A stretch of DNA of 64,000 bases from Sphaerochaeta sp. UBA5849 (GTDB lineage: Bacteria > Spirochaetota > Spirochaetia > Sphaerochaetales > Sphaerochaetaceae): assembly GCA_002432715.1 (NCBI GenBank), contig DJGJ01000035.1:45311-109310 (forward strand). The letters run 5' to 3'. The first letter of the stretch is position 1. Every line of letters begins with the position of its first letter. The position numbers were made by a program, and so were the translations under genes. Positions 6,408 through 14,416 of the stretch are shown here, piece by piece. The notes under the pieces are model-generated. The model saw nothing but the letters and a program-made list of their open reading frames with translations. It was not told the DNA's origin and searched no databases.

Positions 6408-9287
6408 TTAGATTCTTCCCATCTCCTTCAAGATTTTCTCCGGGGTAAAGGGCCAATTTCTCATCCATACACCAACTGCATCATGGATGGCGATGGCGAT
6501 GGCGGGAGCAGCCCCGTTGGTGGCGATTTCGCTGATGGATTTGGCTCCGTAGGGCCCGACCTCATCATTGATATCAATCAAAACAGCCTTGAAATCCTCG
6601 GGCTTCTCACTGATCATGGGGACGCCGTAATCGCTGAGCGTCGGATTGAGGCACACCCCGTTCTCATCCAGGATCATCTGCTCATAGAGCGTATGGCCGA
6701 TGGACTTGAGAACAGCGCCGTACATCTGGCAGAGCGCAAGCTCGGGGTTGATCGGAGTCCCTGCATCCTGAAGGGCATAGAACTTCTGCACCTTGAGCTG
6801 TCCCGTACGTACATTGACGGCAACTTGGGCGAAATGTGCACCATACGGGATGGAGTTGTGGTTGGTGGTGAAGGAAGCCTTGCCCATCACCTGTCCGCGT
6901 CCCGTTCCACTCAGGGCATCGTGACTGAGCTTTGCATAGCTGAGCGTCTTACCGGTCTTGGTGCTGTAAACCTCGCCTGGTGCACGAAGGATCAGGTCCT
7001 CGACACTCTCCTTCATTTGGTAGGCAGCCTCGTCAAGCAGGTTCTTCTTCAAATCCTGGGCAGCCTTGTAGGATGCACCTCCACTGAAGTAGGTACCGCT
7101 GGAAGCATAGGCTCCGGTGTCGAACGTACAGCTGTCGGTATCACCACTGGTGACCGTCACCCTGTCAAGCGGCACGCAGAACGCCTCGCTGATCATCTTA
7201 GCGCTGATGGTATCCAATCCGGTTCCCAAGTCCGCCCCACCACTGAATATCTGGAAGGTTCCATCGGTCAGCAGCTTGGCCCACGCATTGGAGTGGTCAA
7301 GTCCGGGAAGCCCGCTGCCCTGCTGGATCATGGCAAAGCCCTTGCCGATCTTCCAATCAGGATCGCTGGAAATCTCCTTTTTGCCCCACCCGATCATCTC
7401 TGCACCCTTGACCAATGCCTCGTTGAGACCACAGGAACCGACCGGCACAACATTGCCTTCACGCCCCTCTCCCAGCCCCTTGAGAATCTCGAGCATGTAG
7501 CCCGGTTCGACCTTGTTCTTCATGGCCATGTCGTAGTAGTCGACGCCAAGCTGCTCGGCAAGCTCGGCCATGCACATCATCAGCGCATAGCTGCCCTTTG
7601 GTGCACCGTAGCCCTGATAAGCTCCGGTGGGAGCGATATTGGTGTAGTAGGTGATGACATCGAACTTCATATTGTCGACTTTTAAAAGCGGCAGTGTCTT
7701 GGAGCATGCATTCATCGGAACCGTAAGGCAGTGGTTGCCATACGGTCCGGTATTGGCACGGACATCCATATAGACGGCAGTAATCGTGCCGTCCTTTTTC
7801 CCGCCCATCTTCACCGTCACCCGCATCGGATGGCGGGTGGAGTTGGCGATGAACTCCTCCTGCCGGGTATTGCGATAGTAAATGGGCTTGCCGGTGATCC
7901 AGGTGGCATAACCGACCAGATCCTCCACCAGAATATCCTGCTTGCTGCCGTAGCCGCCACCAATCCGTTCCTTGATGACACGAATCTTGTTCTCGGGAAT
8001 CTGGCATACCCATGCAACAATGCGCCGAACGTGGTAAGGAACCTGGGTGGAGGCATGAAGCACCAGCCTTCCACCGTCGATCTTCGCATAACAGAGGTGC
8101 GGCTCGAGCGGAGTGCACTGAACCTGACTGGTCTGGTAGGTCCGTTCAACCACGGCATCAGCTTCCTTGAACCCCTTCTCCACATCACCGATATGCCCGT
8201 GGGCGGCACTGGCGATGTTGCGCCTGATATCACCGTGGAGGGGGAACTGATAGATTACTTTCCCATCCCGCACGTCGGCTTTCTTGTTGTACTCGTCCAA
8301 GTCCTTGGGAGCTCCCGAGCGATACTCAACAATGCCGTTGTGGATCAAGGGAGCACCTTCCTCCATCGCCTCCTCAACCGTCAGAACGGGTTTGAGGACC
8401 TCATACTCCACCTTGATTGCTGCACGTGCAGCAATTGCCTGCTCTTCAGTCTCAGCCACGACGGCCGCCACTCGATCCCCGACATGGCGAACCTTGCGGT
8501 TGAAAAGCCTGCGGTCGTGCGGGCTGGGTTCGGGATTGCCTTGACCTGCCTGCATATAAAACACATCGGGGCAGTTCTCATGGGTGATGATGGTGACAAC
8601 ACCCTCCATGAGCAGTGCTTCACTGGTGTCGATCTTGGTGATGTATGCATGGGCATAGGGACTGCGCAAAAGCACCATCGAGCAATAACCGGGGAGCACC
8701 CTGTCTTCGACGAAACATGGTTCGCCGGCAACAAGCTGGGGACCATCCACCTTTCCCTTGGGCTTGCCGACATAGGTCAGCTCATCACGGAAGGACGGGG
8801 AGATCTCACTCTTGTAGGAGCCGGTTTGCATACGCTCGACTGCAAGCTTGACCGCCAGATAGTAGTGTTCATACCCGGTATCGCGAATGAAAATACCACT
8901 GAGGACCTCATCAATCTGCTCTTTGGTGGGATTATCCACCCTCTCAAGCAACCAAGTCAGCAGCAAGGCGGCCGCGGGAGCATTGTAGGCACTCTGCACC
9001 ACACCGGCATCGATCATGGCCTGCTGGATCACATTGAGGTTCCTGCTTGTTCCCAAGCCTTCGGCGGTACGGATGGCCGAGCCATCCGCCTGCAGGGCCA
9101 GTACAAGGTTCGCATACACGGGAACATCATTGAGAATGACGGTATCGCTCCCAGCGAAACCCTCCCGGTCGTCACTGTCGCGCACACTGCGGTATCCAAG
9201 GCGCACGAGGACCGAACGCAGGGATTCGGACGCTTCACAGGTGGTTGTATGTTTCTTCCCATTTACGGTAAAGACAAGCTTGTTCAT
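6408..9287 (-). CDS. xdhD: XdhD-type molybdenum hydroxylase with cysteine-less ferredoxin-like N-terminus
   Basis: This 959-residue protein resembles E. coli XdhD, a putative purine (hypoxanthine/xanthine) hydroxylase. Residues 1-80 have a plant-ferredoxin fold and 81-150 a helical 2Fe-2S fold, but all eight cluster cysteines are gone. The sequence reads RDSDDREGFAGSD and VYANLVLA in the first domain, and VQSAYNAPA and IFIRDTGY in the second. Residues from about 180 form the molybdopterin-binding subunit, including RIGGGYGSKQD and the C-terminal GAKSISEIATNGAAPAI with the catalytic-type Glu. The start has AAGGAGG, and the gene overlaps the FAD subunit by 4 nt. Electrons must leave by another Fe-S protein, perhaps YgfK; that is an inference. 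Confidence 0.9.
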   Translation of the reverse strand: MNKLVFTVNGKKHTTTCEASESLRSVLVRLGYRSVRDSDDREGFAGSDTVILNDVPVYANLVLALQADGSAIRTAEGLGTSRNLNVIQQAMIDAGVVQSAYNAPAAALLLTWLLERVDNPTKEQIDEVLSGIFIRDTGYEHYYLAVKLAVERMQTGSYKSEISPSFRDELTYVGKPKGKVDGPQLVAGEPCFVEDRVLPGYCSMVLLRSPYAHAYITKIDTSEALLMEGVVTIITHENCPDVFYMQAGQGNPEPSPHDRRLFNRKVRHVGDRVAAVVAETEEQAIAARAAIKVEYEVLKPVLTVEEAMEEGAPLIHNGIVEYRSGAPKDLDEYNKKADVRDGKVIYQFPLHGDIRRNIASAAHGHIGDVEKGFKEADAVVERTYQTSQVQCTPLEPHLCYAKIDGGRLVLHASTQVPYHVRRIVAWVCQIPENKIRVIKERIGGGYGSKQDILVEDLVGYATWITGKPIYYRNTRQEEFIANSTRHPMRVTVKMGGKKDGTITAVYMDVRANTGPYGNHCLTVPMNACSKTLPLLKVDNMKFDVITYYTNIAPTGAYQGYGAPKGSYALMMCMAELAEQLGVDYYDMAMKNKVEPGYMLEILKGLGEGREGNVVPVGSCGLNEALVKGAEMIGWGKKEISSDPDWKIGKGFAMIQQGSGLPGLDHSNAWAKLLTDGTFQIFSGGADLGTGLDTISAKMISEAFCVPLDRVTVTSGDTDSCTFDTGAYASSGTYFSGGASYKAAQDLKKNLLDEAAYQMKESVEDLILRAPGEVYSTKTGKTLSYAKLSHDALSGTGRGQVMGKASFTTNHNSIPYGAHFAQVAVNVRTGQLKVQKFYALQDAGTPINPELALCQMYGAVLKSIGHTLYEQMILDENGVCLNPTLSDYGVPMISEKPEDFKAVLIDINDEVGPYGAKSISEIATNGAAPAIAIAIHDAVGVWMRNWPFTPEKILKEMGRI

Positions 9288-10117
9288 TTTACGCCTCCTT
9301 TCAGAAACTCGGCAAAGAGCCCGCCGATGCCTTCACTGGCGATATAGCGTTTGTACTCTGCACTGCCGATGCTGTCATCTACGGCGGTAACGGCATGCTG
9401 GACAGCCAGCTGAACATCCTCGCGGGTGGTCAACTCACCGTTTTCGATTGCATTCTCCACACCGCTGAGGCGTTGCACCCCGCTGCCGTGCACTGCTGCA
9501 AACACCCGTACATGGTCGATGACCTGCTCGCTGTCCAAGGTCGCTCCGAATCCTACATGCACTGCACTGCGATTCTGCACACTGGTTGCATACCGTCTGG
9601 AGCCGACGAACCGAAGATCCTTGGAAAGGCTGACGGCAAGCAGGAGCGTACCGCTGAATTGATGATGATACGTATGATACTCCCTGATGGGGATGTTGTC
9701 CTCGCTGTACGCACCACCCTCGGTGAGGTTGGCGGTGAGCAAGCGGCAACGCGAAGCAAGCAATGCCGGGGCAAGATAGGAGTGGTCGCTCATCAAGGCG
9801 AGGTTGCCGCCGATCGTAGCCATGTTCCTGCGGGTGAAGGACCCACAGGTCAAGGCGGCTTCCTTGAGCCACCGGGGAACGAGAGGTGATGCAACCAGCT
9901 GCTGCAATGTCACCATGCTGCCGATGCGTAGGAAGGAACCTTCATCGGTGATGGTATCCAATCCAAGCTTAGCCAGGCTGATGGCACACTTTGCATCCAC
10001 AGTGGAATTGAGCCGGTTGATCTCCGTCCCTCCGGCATACCAAACACTCTTGACCTTGTTGCGTTTCAGTCTGAGGGCATCTTCCGTATCCGTCGCAATG
10101 AGAAATTCCTGTATCAT
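9284..10117 (-). CDS. ygfM: FAD-binding subunit of a molybdenum hydroxylase (YgfM-like)
   Basis: This 277-residue protein has the FAD_binding_5 architecture of the xanthine dehydrogenase/CO dehydrogenase medium subunit. The FAD loops are YAGGTEINRL near residue 28 and TIGGNLALMSDHS near residue 100, and a C-terminal CO_deh_flav_C-like domain follows. The ATG overlaps the upstream deaminase stop as ATGA, and its own stop overlaps xdhD by 4 nt. The three genes are therefore translationally coupled and probably form one complex plus a deaminase. It should accept electrons in an Mo-Fe/S-FAD chain, but the Fe-S relay of the partner XdhD has lost its cysteines. Confidence 0.87.
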   Translation of the reverse strand: MIQEFLIATDTEDALRLKRNKVKSVWYAGGTEINRLNSTVDAKCAISLAKLGLDTITDEGSFLRIGSMVTLQQLVASPLVPRWLKEAALTCGSFTRRNMATIGGNLALMSDHSYLAPALLASRCRLLTANLTEGGAYSEDNIPIREYHTYHHQFSGTLLLAVSLSKDLRFVGSRRYATSVQNRSAVHVGFGATLDSEQVIDHVRVFAAVHGSGVQRLSGVENAIENGELTTREDVQLAVQHAVTAVDDSIGSAEYKRYIASEGIGGLFAEFLKGGVK

Positions 10118-11502
10118 ACAATCTCTCCTCTGGCAGCCTGGTCCATCATCCGCTTGCTGATGGCATTCGCCTTCTGAGCAAGCTCCATCTCGTCGTAGCC
10201 AACCAGCTGCCCGTGGTCGACTACAACCTTCCCGTTGATAATCGTGTAATCAGTATTGTGATTGGTTCCACAGAAAAGCAGACTGGCCACCGGGTCACTC
10301 TGGCTTCCTGCATAGGGAAGTGTTGAAACATCAAAAATTGCCAAGTCTGCAGCCCACCCTTTCTCAAGTCTTCCGACTTGGCCGAAGTTGAGCAGTTTTG
10401 CACCGCCTTCGGTTGCCATGGTGAAGGCCTGGGCGGCCGAAAGGGCATCGGAACCGTAGCGGACACGCTGAAGCAGCATCGCCTGACGAACTTCAGCAAG
10501 CATGTCGGAACTGTCATTGCTTGCACTTCCATCGACGGCAACCGCAACATTGATGCCCATGTCAAGCATCTCCTTGACCCTGCAGATGCCGCTGCCCAGT
10601 CTCATGTTCGAGGAAGGACAATGGGCGATATGCGTCTTGGTCTTTTGAAGAATCTTCAGTTCCTCATCATTGAAGTGGATGCCATGGGCATACCATACAT
10701 CCTCTCCGACCAGGCCGCACTCCTGCATAAGCTGCAGCGGTCGCATGCCGTACATTTCCTGGCAGAAGTCTGCCTCGTCGTATGTCTCACACAGGTGGGT
10801 GTGGAGCCGAACCCCATACTTGCGGCCAAGTGCTGCAGTGCCCTTCATCAGGCTCTTGGTTACGCTGAAAGGACTGCAGGGGGCGAGTGCAATCTTGTGC
10901 ATGGCATCGGGGGCTCTGTCATGGTATGTCTTGATGCAGCGCTCACTGTCACACAAAATTTCATCTTCAGTCTGAACGACACTGTCGGGAGGAAGCCCTC
11001 CATCCTTCTTGCTCAGGCTCATCGAACCTCGGGTCGGACTGAACCGCATGCCCAAAGTATCGGCAGCCTCGAACTGCAGCCCCATCAAATCCCCTTTGAA
11101 AGATCGGGGGTAGAGATAGTGATGGTCGGTGGTAAGCGTGCATCCGGTTTTCATCAGCTCGGCCATGGCCAAAAGCGAGGAGTGATAGATTGCATCCTCA
11201 TCGACATATTTCCAAACCTCATAGAGGAATTTCAGCCAATCAAAAAGCTTTGCATTCTGCACAGCGGGGTGGTTGCGGGTAAGTGTCTGGTAAAAATGGT
11301 GATGGGTGTTCACCAAACCGGGAATCACCACATGCTTGGAACAATCAATTGTACGTACTTTCCCTGCAGCTTGCAGGTTCCCGGTAGGGGCGATGGCCTC
11401 TACCTTGTTCCCTACAATCAACAAATCGGCTCCATGGTACTGGGGACCATCGAACGTGGGTTGGAGGCAGTAAATATTTTTCAATAGAAGCGAGGAACTC
11501 AT
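10114..11502 (-). CDS. 8-oxoguanine deaminase-like amidohydrolase
   Basis: This 462-residue member of the ATZ/TRZ-like amidohydrolases has HHH in GLVNTHHHFYQTLTRN near residue 66. Further metal and active-site positions are THLCE, AHGIHFNDEE and VAVDGSASND. The TDHHYLYP segment resembles characterised 8-oxoguanine deaminases, which yield urate and ammonia. Such a product would feed the surrounding purine pathway. Related enzymes annotated as hydroxydechloroatrazine hydrolase are the alternative. The start has AAGGAG at about 10 nt. It is the first gene of an operon with ygfM and xdhD, and its roughly 200-nt leader looks structured. Confidence 0.8.
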   Translation of the reverse strand: MSSSLLLKNIYCLQPTFDGPQYHGADLLIVGNKVEAIAPTGNLQAAGKVRTIDCSKHVVIPGLVNTHHHFYQTLTRNHPAVQNAKLFDWLKFLYEVWKYVDEDAIYHSSLLAMAELMKTGCTLTTDHHYLYPRSFKGDLMGLQFEAADTLGMRFSPTRGSMSLSKKDGGLPPDSVVQTEDEILCDSERCIKTYHDRAPDAMHKIALAPCSPFSVTKSLMKGTAALGRKYGVRLHTHLCETYDEADFCQEMYGMRPLQLMQECGLVGEDVWYAHGIHFNDEELKILQKTKTHIAHCPSSNMRLGSGICRVKEMLDMGINVAVAVDGSASNDSSDMLAEVRQAMLLQRVRYGSDALSAAQAFTMATEGGAKLLNFGQVGRLEKGWAADLAIFDVSTLPYAGSQSDPVASLLFCGTNHNTDYTIINGKVVVDHGQLVGYDEMELAQKANAISKRMMDQAARGEIV

Positions 11503-11510
11503 GCCTTCGA

Positions 11511-11717
11511 ATCTCCTTTGATAGGCAGGATGCGGCTTTCCCCAACGTATTTGAGACTATGGTGAGCCGATCTTGCTGTAACTCGGCTTCGGCATGCGGG
11601 CTGTTCCGCAAGGAAGGTGTGGAGAGTAAGGGGTCCTATCCACTACCTTGGTTCTCTCGATGCAGCCTCTCAGGCAGAGCCCCTTCTGCATCTGAATCGC
11701 TGACTTCCATTGCCTAT
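11511..11717 (-). ncRNA. Structured 5' leader, candidate riboswitch
   Basis: The leader of the deaminase-ygfM-xdhD operon can fold into a multi-branched RNA. P1 pairs 11717-11711 with 11527-11521 (ATAGGCA/TGCCTAT), just before the AAGGAG site. P2 pairs 11692-11686 with 11665-11659 (GATGCAG/CTGCATC), with an inner CTCT/AGAG stem. P3 pairs 11658-11654 with 11626-11622 (GAGAG/CTCTC). Two hairpins follow at 11610-11595 and 11589-11564. The TCTCC at 11625-11621 could instead pair with GGAGA of the Shine-Dalgarno, giving a simple switch. The predicted start point near 11714 falls inside P1, so P1 may be only 4-5 bp. I do not recognise the class. The Moco riboswitch is one candidate because of the downstream molybdoenzyme. 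Confidence 0.5.
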
Positions 11718-11720
11718 TGA

Positions 11721-11749
11721 ATCATACAACGGAAGGATTCAAGCTTCAA
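11721..11749 (-). promoter_or_regulatory. Promoter of the deaminase-ygfM-xdhD operon
   Basis: On the minus strand TTGAAG (11749-11744), a 17-bp spacer and TATGAT (11726-11721) precede the structured leader. The -35 box abuts the terminator hairpin of ygeY. No GTTGC repeat is present here, unlike at ygeW and ygfK. Confidence 0.6.
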
Positions 11750-11779
11750 ACAGCCACAAGGCGGGTGCCCTGTGGCTGT
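11750..11779 (-). terminator. Terminator-like hairpin after ygeY
   Basis: ACAGCCACA and TGTGGCTGT pair over 9 bp and continue with a GGC/GCC inner stem. On the minus strand it is followed only by TTTG, so the U-tract is short. It lies about 40 nt beyond the ygeY stop and insulates the next operon. Confidence 0.5.
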
Positions 11780-11817
11780 AGTATACCATATCCTGCTTTC
11801 CGGTAAAACCGGAGAGC

Positions 11818-13035
11818 TTACTTCTTCTCCAACGAGTAGGGAAGCATCGCATAGAAAGCAGCACAAATCTCCAAATCATCGACACGGTTGATCTCATTGG
11901 GGGCATGTGCCTGGGATTCATCACCAGGGCCGAAGCCGATGGCGGGAATCTTGTGGCGGCCGGTGGTCGCAACCAGGTTGGTCGAGAAGGTCCACTTATC
12001 TACAACCGGTTTCTTGCCGAACAGGGCCACGTGGCCAGCCACACCGGCAATCACCAGCGGATGGTCGGCATCGATTTTCCAAGTCGGGAAGTACAACTCC
12101 TGGGAGTACTCCTTCTTGGTCCAGCCGATCTTCTCATAGTTGGGCATCTCAACGACGATGGCCGAGGGATCGTCCCCGGTTGCCTTGCTGATATAGTCAC
12201 GAACCTGGCTGATGGCAAGATCTGCATCCTCACCCCAGGTCAAGCGGCGGTCGAGGTAGAGCATGGCGTAGTCGGCGACTGCACACTGGCTGGGACCCTT
12301 GACATCCATCTGGCTGACGGTGATGGTTCCCTTGCCGAGGAACTTCTCAGCATCGGGCTGCAAATCCTTGTTCAGCTGCTCAATGGCCAACGCTGCCTTC
12401 GCTGCCTTGTAGGCGGCGCTGACTCCGCGTTCTGGAGCGCTGCCGTGGCAGGAAATACCCTTGAGGATGACACGAATCTCCATACGGCCGCGATGTCCGC
12501 GGTAGAGGCGGCAACTGGTGGGCTCGGTGGAAACCACCAAATCGGGGCGGAAATTCTCTTCCTCGATCAGATACTTCCAACACATGCCGTCACAATCTTC
12601 CTCCATGACGGTGAAGGTGAAATACACGGTATACTCACCACCATAGCCGAGTTCCTTCAGGATGCGGCCGGCGGTGATCATGGAAGCGGCGCCGCCCTTC
12701 TGGTCGCTGGATCCGCGGCCCCACACCTTTCCATCCTTGATCTCCCCGCTGAACGGATCGAAATCCCAGTTCTTCAGGTTGCCGACTTCAACGGTATCGA
12801 TATGTGCGTCGAAGGCGAGTTTCTTGGGACCATTGCCTACGCGGCCGATCACCGACCCAAGCCCATCGATGCGGACTTCGTCAAACCCGGCCTCTTCACA
12901 CAGGGTGACGATAAGGCGGCAGACATCCTCTTCCTGGGAGCTGTAGCTCTTGACCTTTACCATTTTCGAGAGATTGAGAGCCGTGTAATCACGGTACTCG
13001 GCAGCCTTTGCCCTGATCTGTTCCTGAATTGTCAT
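11818..13035 (-). CDS. ygeY: YgeY-type M20-family hydrolase
   Basis: This 405-residue metallohydrolase belongs to the M20 (ArgE/DapE) family. It has the metal-binding segments AFDAHIDTVEVG near residue 75 and SDQKGGAASM near residue 115, and the catalytic Glu pair in VMEEDCDG near residue 147. A dimerisation domain with HGSAPERG follows. It matches YgeY of the selenium/purine-linked cluster, thought to cleave a carbamoylated or acylated amino-acid-like intermediate. It is the last gene of the ygfK-ssnA-ygeY operon, 47 nt after ssnA with its own AGGGG site. The true substrate is uncertain. Confidence 0.9.
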   Translation of the reverse strand: MTIQEQIRAKAAEYRDYTALNLSKMVKVKSYSSQEEDVCRLIVTLCEEAGFDEVRIDGLGSVIGRVGNGPKKLAFDAHIDTVEVGNLKNWDFDPFSGEIKDGKVWGRGSSDQKGGAASMITAGRILKELGYGGEYTVYFTFTVMEEDCDGMCWKYLIEEENFRPDLVVSTEPTSCRLYRGHRGRMEIRVILKGISCHGSAPERGVSAAYKAAKAALAIEQLNKDLQPDAEKFLGKGTITVSQMDVKGPSQCAVADYAMLYLDRRLTWGEDADLAISQVRDYISKATGDDPSAIVVEMPNYEKIGWTKKEYSQELYFPTWKIDADHPLVIAGVAGHVALFGKKPVVDKWTFSTNLVATTGRHKIPAIGFGPGDESQAHAPNEINRVDDLEICAAFYAMLPYSLEKK

Positions 13036-13082
13036 CTTGCATTTCCCCTTTGACCGTAGGTCATATCATCATCCTCGCCCGC

Positions 13083-14405
13083 TTAGGGAGCGATTGTATC
13101 CACTTTTTCCCATACGCGCTTGGCGACTTTGGCCGCCTCGGCGTAAATCCTTGGTACATCAAGGTGAGGGAACTGCCGGTTCTCCATCACCAGATTGCCA
13201 TTCACCATGACGCTCTCGATACAGTTGCTGCTCATCCCCCATACAAAGTGGCTGGCGGCATTTGACGCCACCAAAGGAGTAGGAGCATGGTAGTCACAGA
13301 TGACAAGGTCGGCCTTGCAGCCAGCCTCCACCTTTCCGAACTTACCGTCAAAGTATTTCTCCACCAAACGGTTGCCGCGGTTCAAGGCTGCAACGTAGTC
13401 GGAGGGCCACCAGGAACCACCTTGGTCCTTGTGCTTGAAGAATGCGAGTTTGAGCTCCTCAAACATATTGCCGCCGCAACCATCGGTACCGATGACCAGA
13501 TTCTTCACCTTCTGAATATGCTTGCAGTATCCGACATGGTTGTTCATGTTGCTGCGGCCGTTGTGGGCGAAGAAACAGTCATGCTCGTTGAGCTTGTCGA
13601 TCTCCCGTTCGTTGAGATGCAGGCCGTGCACCAACAGGGTGTTGTCGGTGAGCAGGTCAAAGGATTCCAGCCGGTCGATGATATCGGCGTTGTACTTGTG
13701 ATGGCTGAACACCACATCATATTTGTCTTCGGCAACATGCAGATGCATGCCGGCCTTCGACTCGCGCATGGCTTCTCCCATCATCCTCAGCCCCTCATCG
13801 GGGATGGTGAAGGGAGCGTGGCCGCCGATCATGCCGCGAACCAGCGGCCTGTTTTTTGCAGCCATGGCAAATCGGAGATTCTCCGCCACTCCTGCCTCGA
13901 CTTCCGCCATGCCGCCGTTGCGGTCGGTTACCTCATAGCAGGTGCTGCCGCGCACCCCGACTTCCTCCATGCCATTGGCTATGGTATCAAGACTTCCGGC
14001 GATATATGCGGGACTTGCATGGTGGTCTATGCAGGTGGTCGTTCCACTGGCGATTGCATCGATGGAGCAGATCAGGGAGCTGTAGTAGCAAGCTTCCTCA
14101 TCCAAACCGCGGTCAAGACGCCACCACCACTCTTTCAGAACCTGGATGAAATCCTCCTGCACTCCTGAGGAAATCAACATGCCCCTGGAAAGTCCGCTGT
14201 AATAGTGGTGATGAGAACAGACGTTGCCTGGGATGACAGTCTTGTTCCTCCCGTCGATCACCTTGTCAGCCTTCAGGCCTACGGAGGCATCCTTGCCTAC
14301 CTTGGTGATGACATCGTCAATTATGACGATATCCACACCTTCGGTCACGTCAAAAGGACTCTGGGTCTGCATGACTGTCGTATTGGTTATTATCGTTGTA
14401 GCCAC
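13083..14405 (-). CDS. ssnA: SsnA-type aminohydrolase
   Basis: This 440-residue amidohydrolase is related to guanine deaminase and ATZ/TRZ enzymes. Metal ligands appear in PGNVCSHHHYYSGLSRG, HLHVAEDKYD, LVHGLHLNERE and GTDGCGGN. It matches SsnA of the ygeW-xdhD cluster, whose exact ring-opening substrate is unknown to me. I chose the GTG at 14405 because AAAGGAGA lies 6 nt upstream. An ATG at 14432 in the same frame lies inside ygfK and has no ribosome-binding site. The gene follows ygfK by 11 nt. Confidence 0.88.
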   Translation of the reverse strand: MATTIITNTTVMQTQSPFDVTEGVDIVIIDDVITKVGKDASVGLKADKVIDGRNKTVIPGNVCSHHHYYSGLSRGMLISSGVQEDFIQVLKEWWWRLDRGLDEEACYYSSLICSIDAIASGTTTCIDHHASPAYIAGSLDTIANGMEEVGVRGSTCYEVTDRNGGMAEVEAGVAENLRFAMAAKNRPLVRGMIGGHAPFTIPDEGLRMMGEAMRESKAGMHLHVAEDKYDVVFSHHKYNADIIDRLESFDLLTDNTLLVHGLHLNEREIDKLNEHDCFFAHNGRSNMNNHVGYCKHIQKVKNLVIGTDGCGGNMFEELKLAFFKHKDQGGSWWPSDYVAALNRGNRLVEKYFDGKFGKVEAGCKADLVICDYHAPTPLVASNAASHFVWGMSSNCIESVMVNGNLVMENRQFPHLDVPRIYAEAAKVAKRVWEKVDTIAP

Positions 14406-14416
14406 ATCACTCTCCT

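Noticed and set aside
5154..7685. Long open frame on the plus strand opposite ygeW and xdhD
   Set aside because: It is antisense to two well-supported genes with conserved motifs, and its translation has no recognisable domain. Long reverse frames are common opposite GC-rich coding sequence.
7731..9347. Second long plus-strand frame opposite xdhD
   Set aside because: Same reason: it mirrors the codon usage of xdhD and has no ribosome-binding site of its own.
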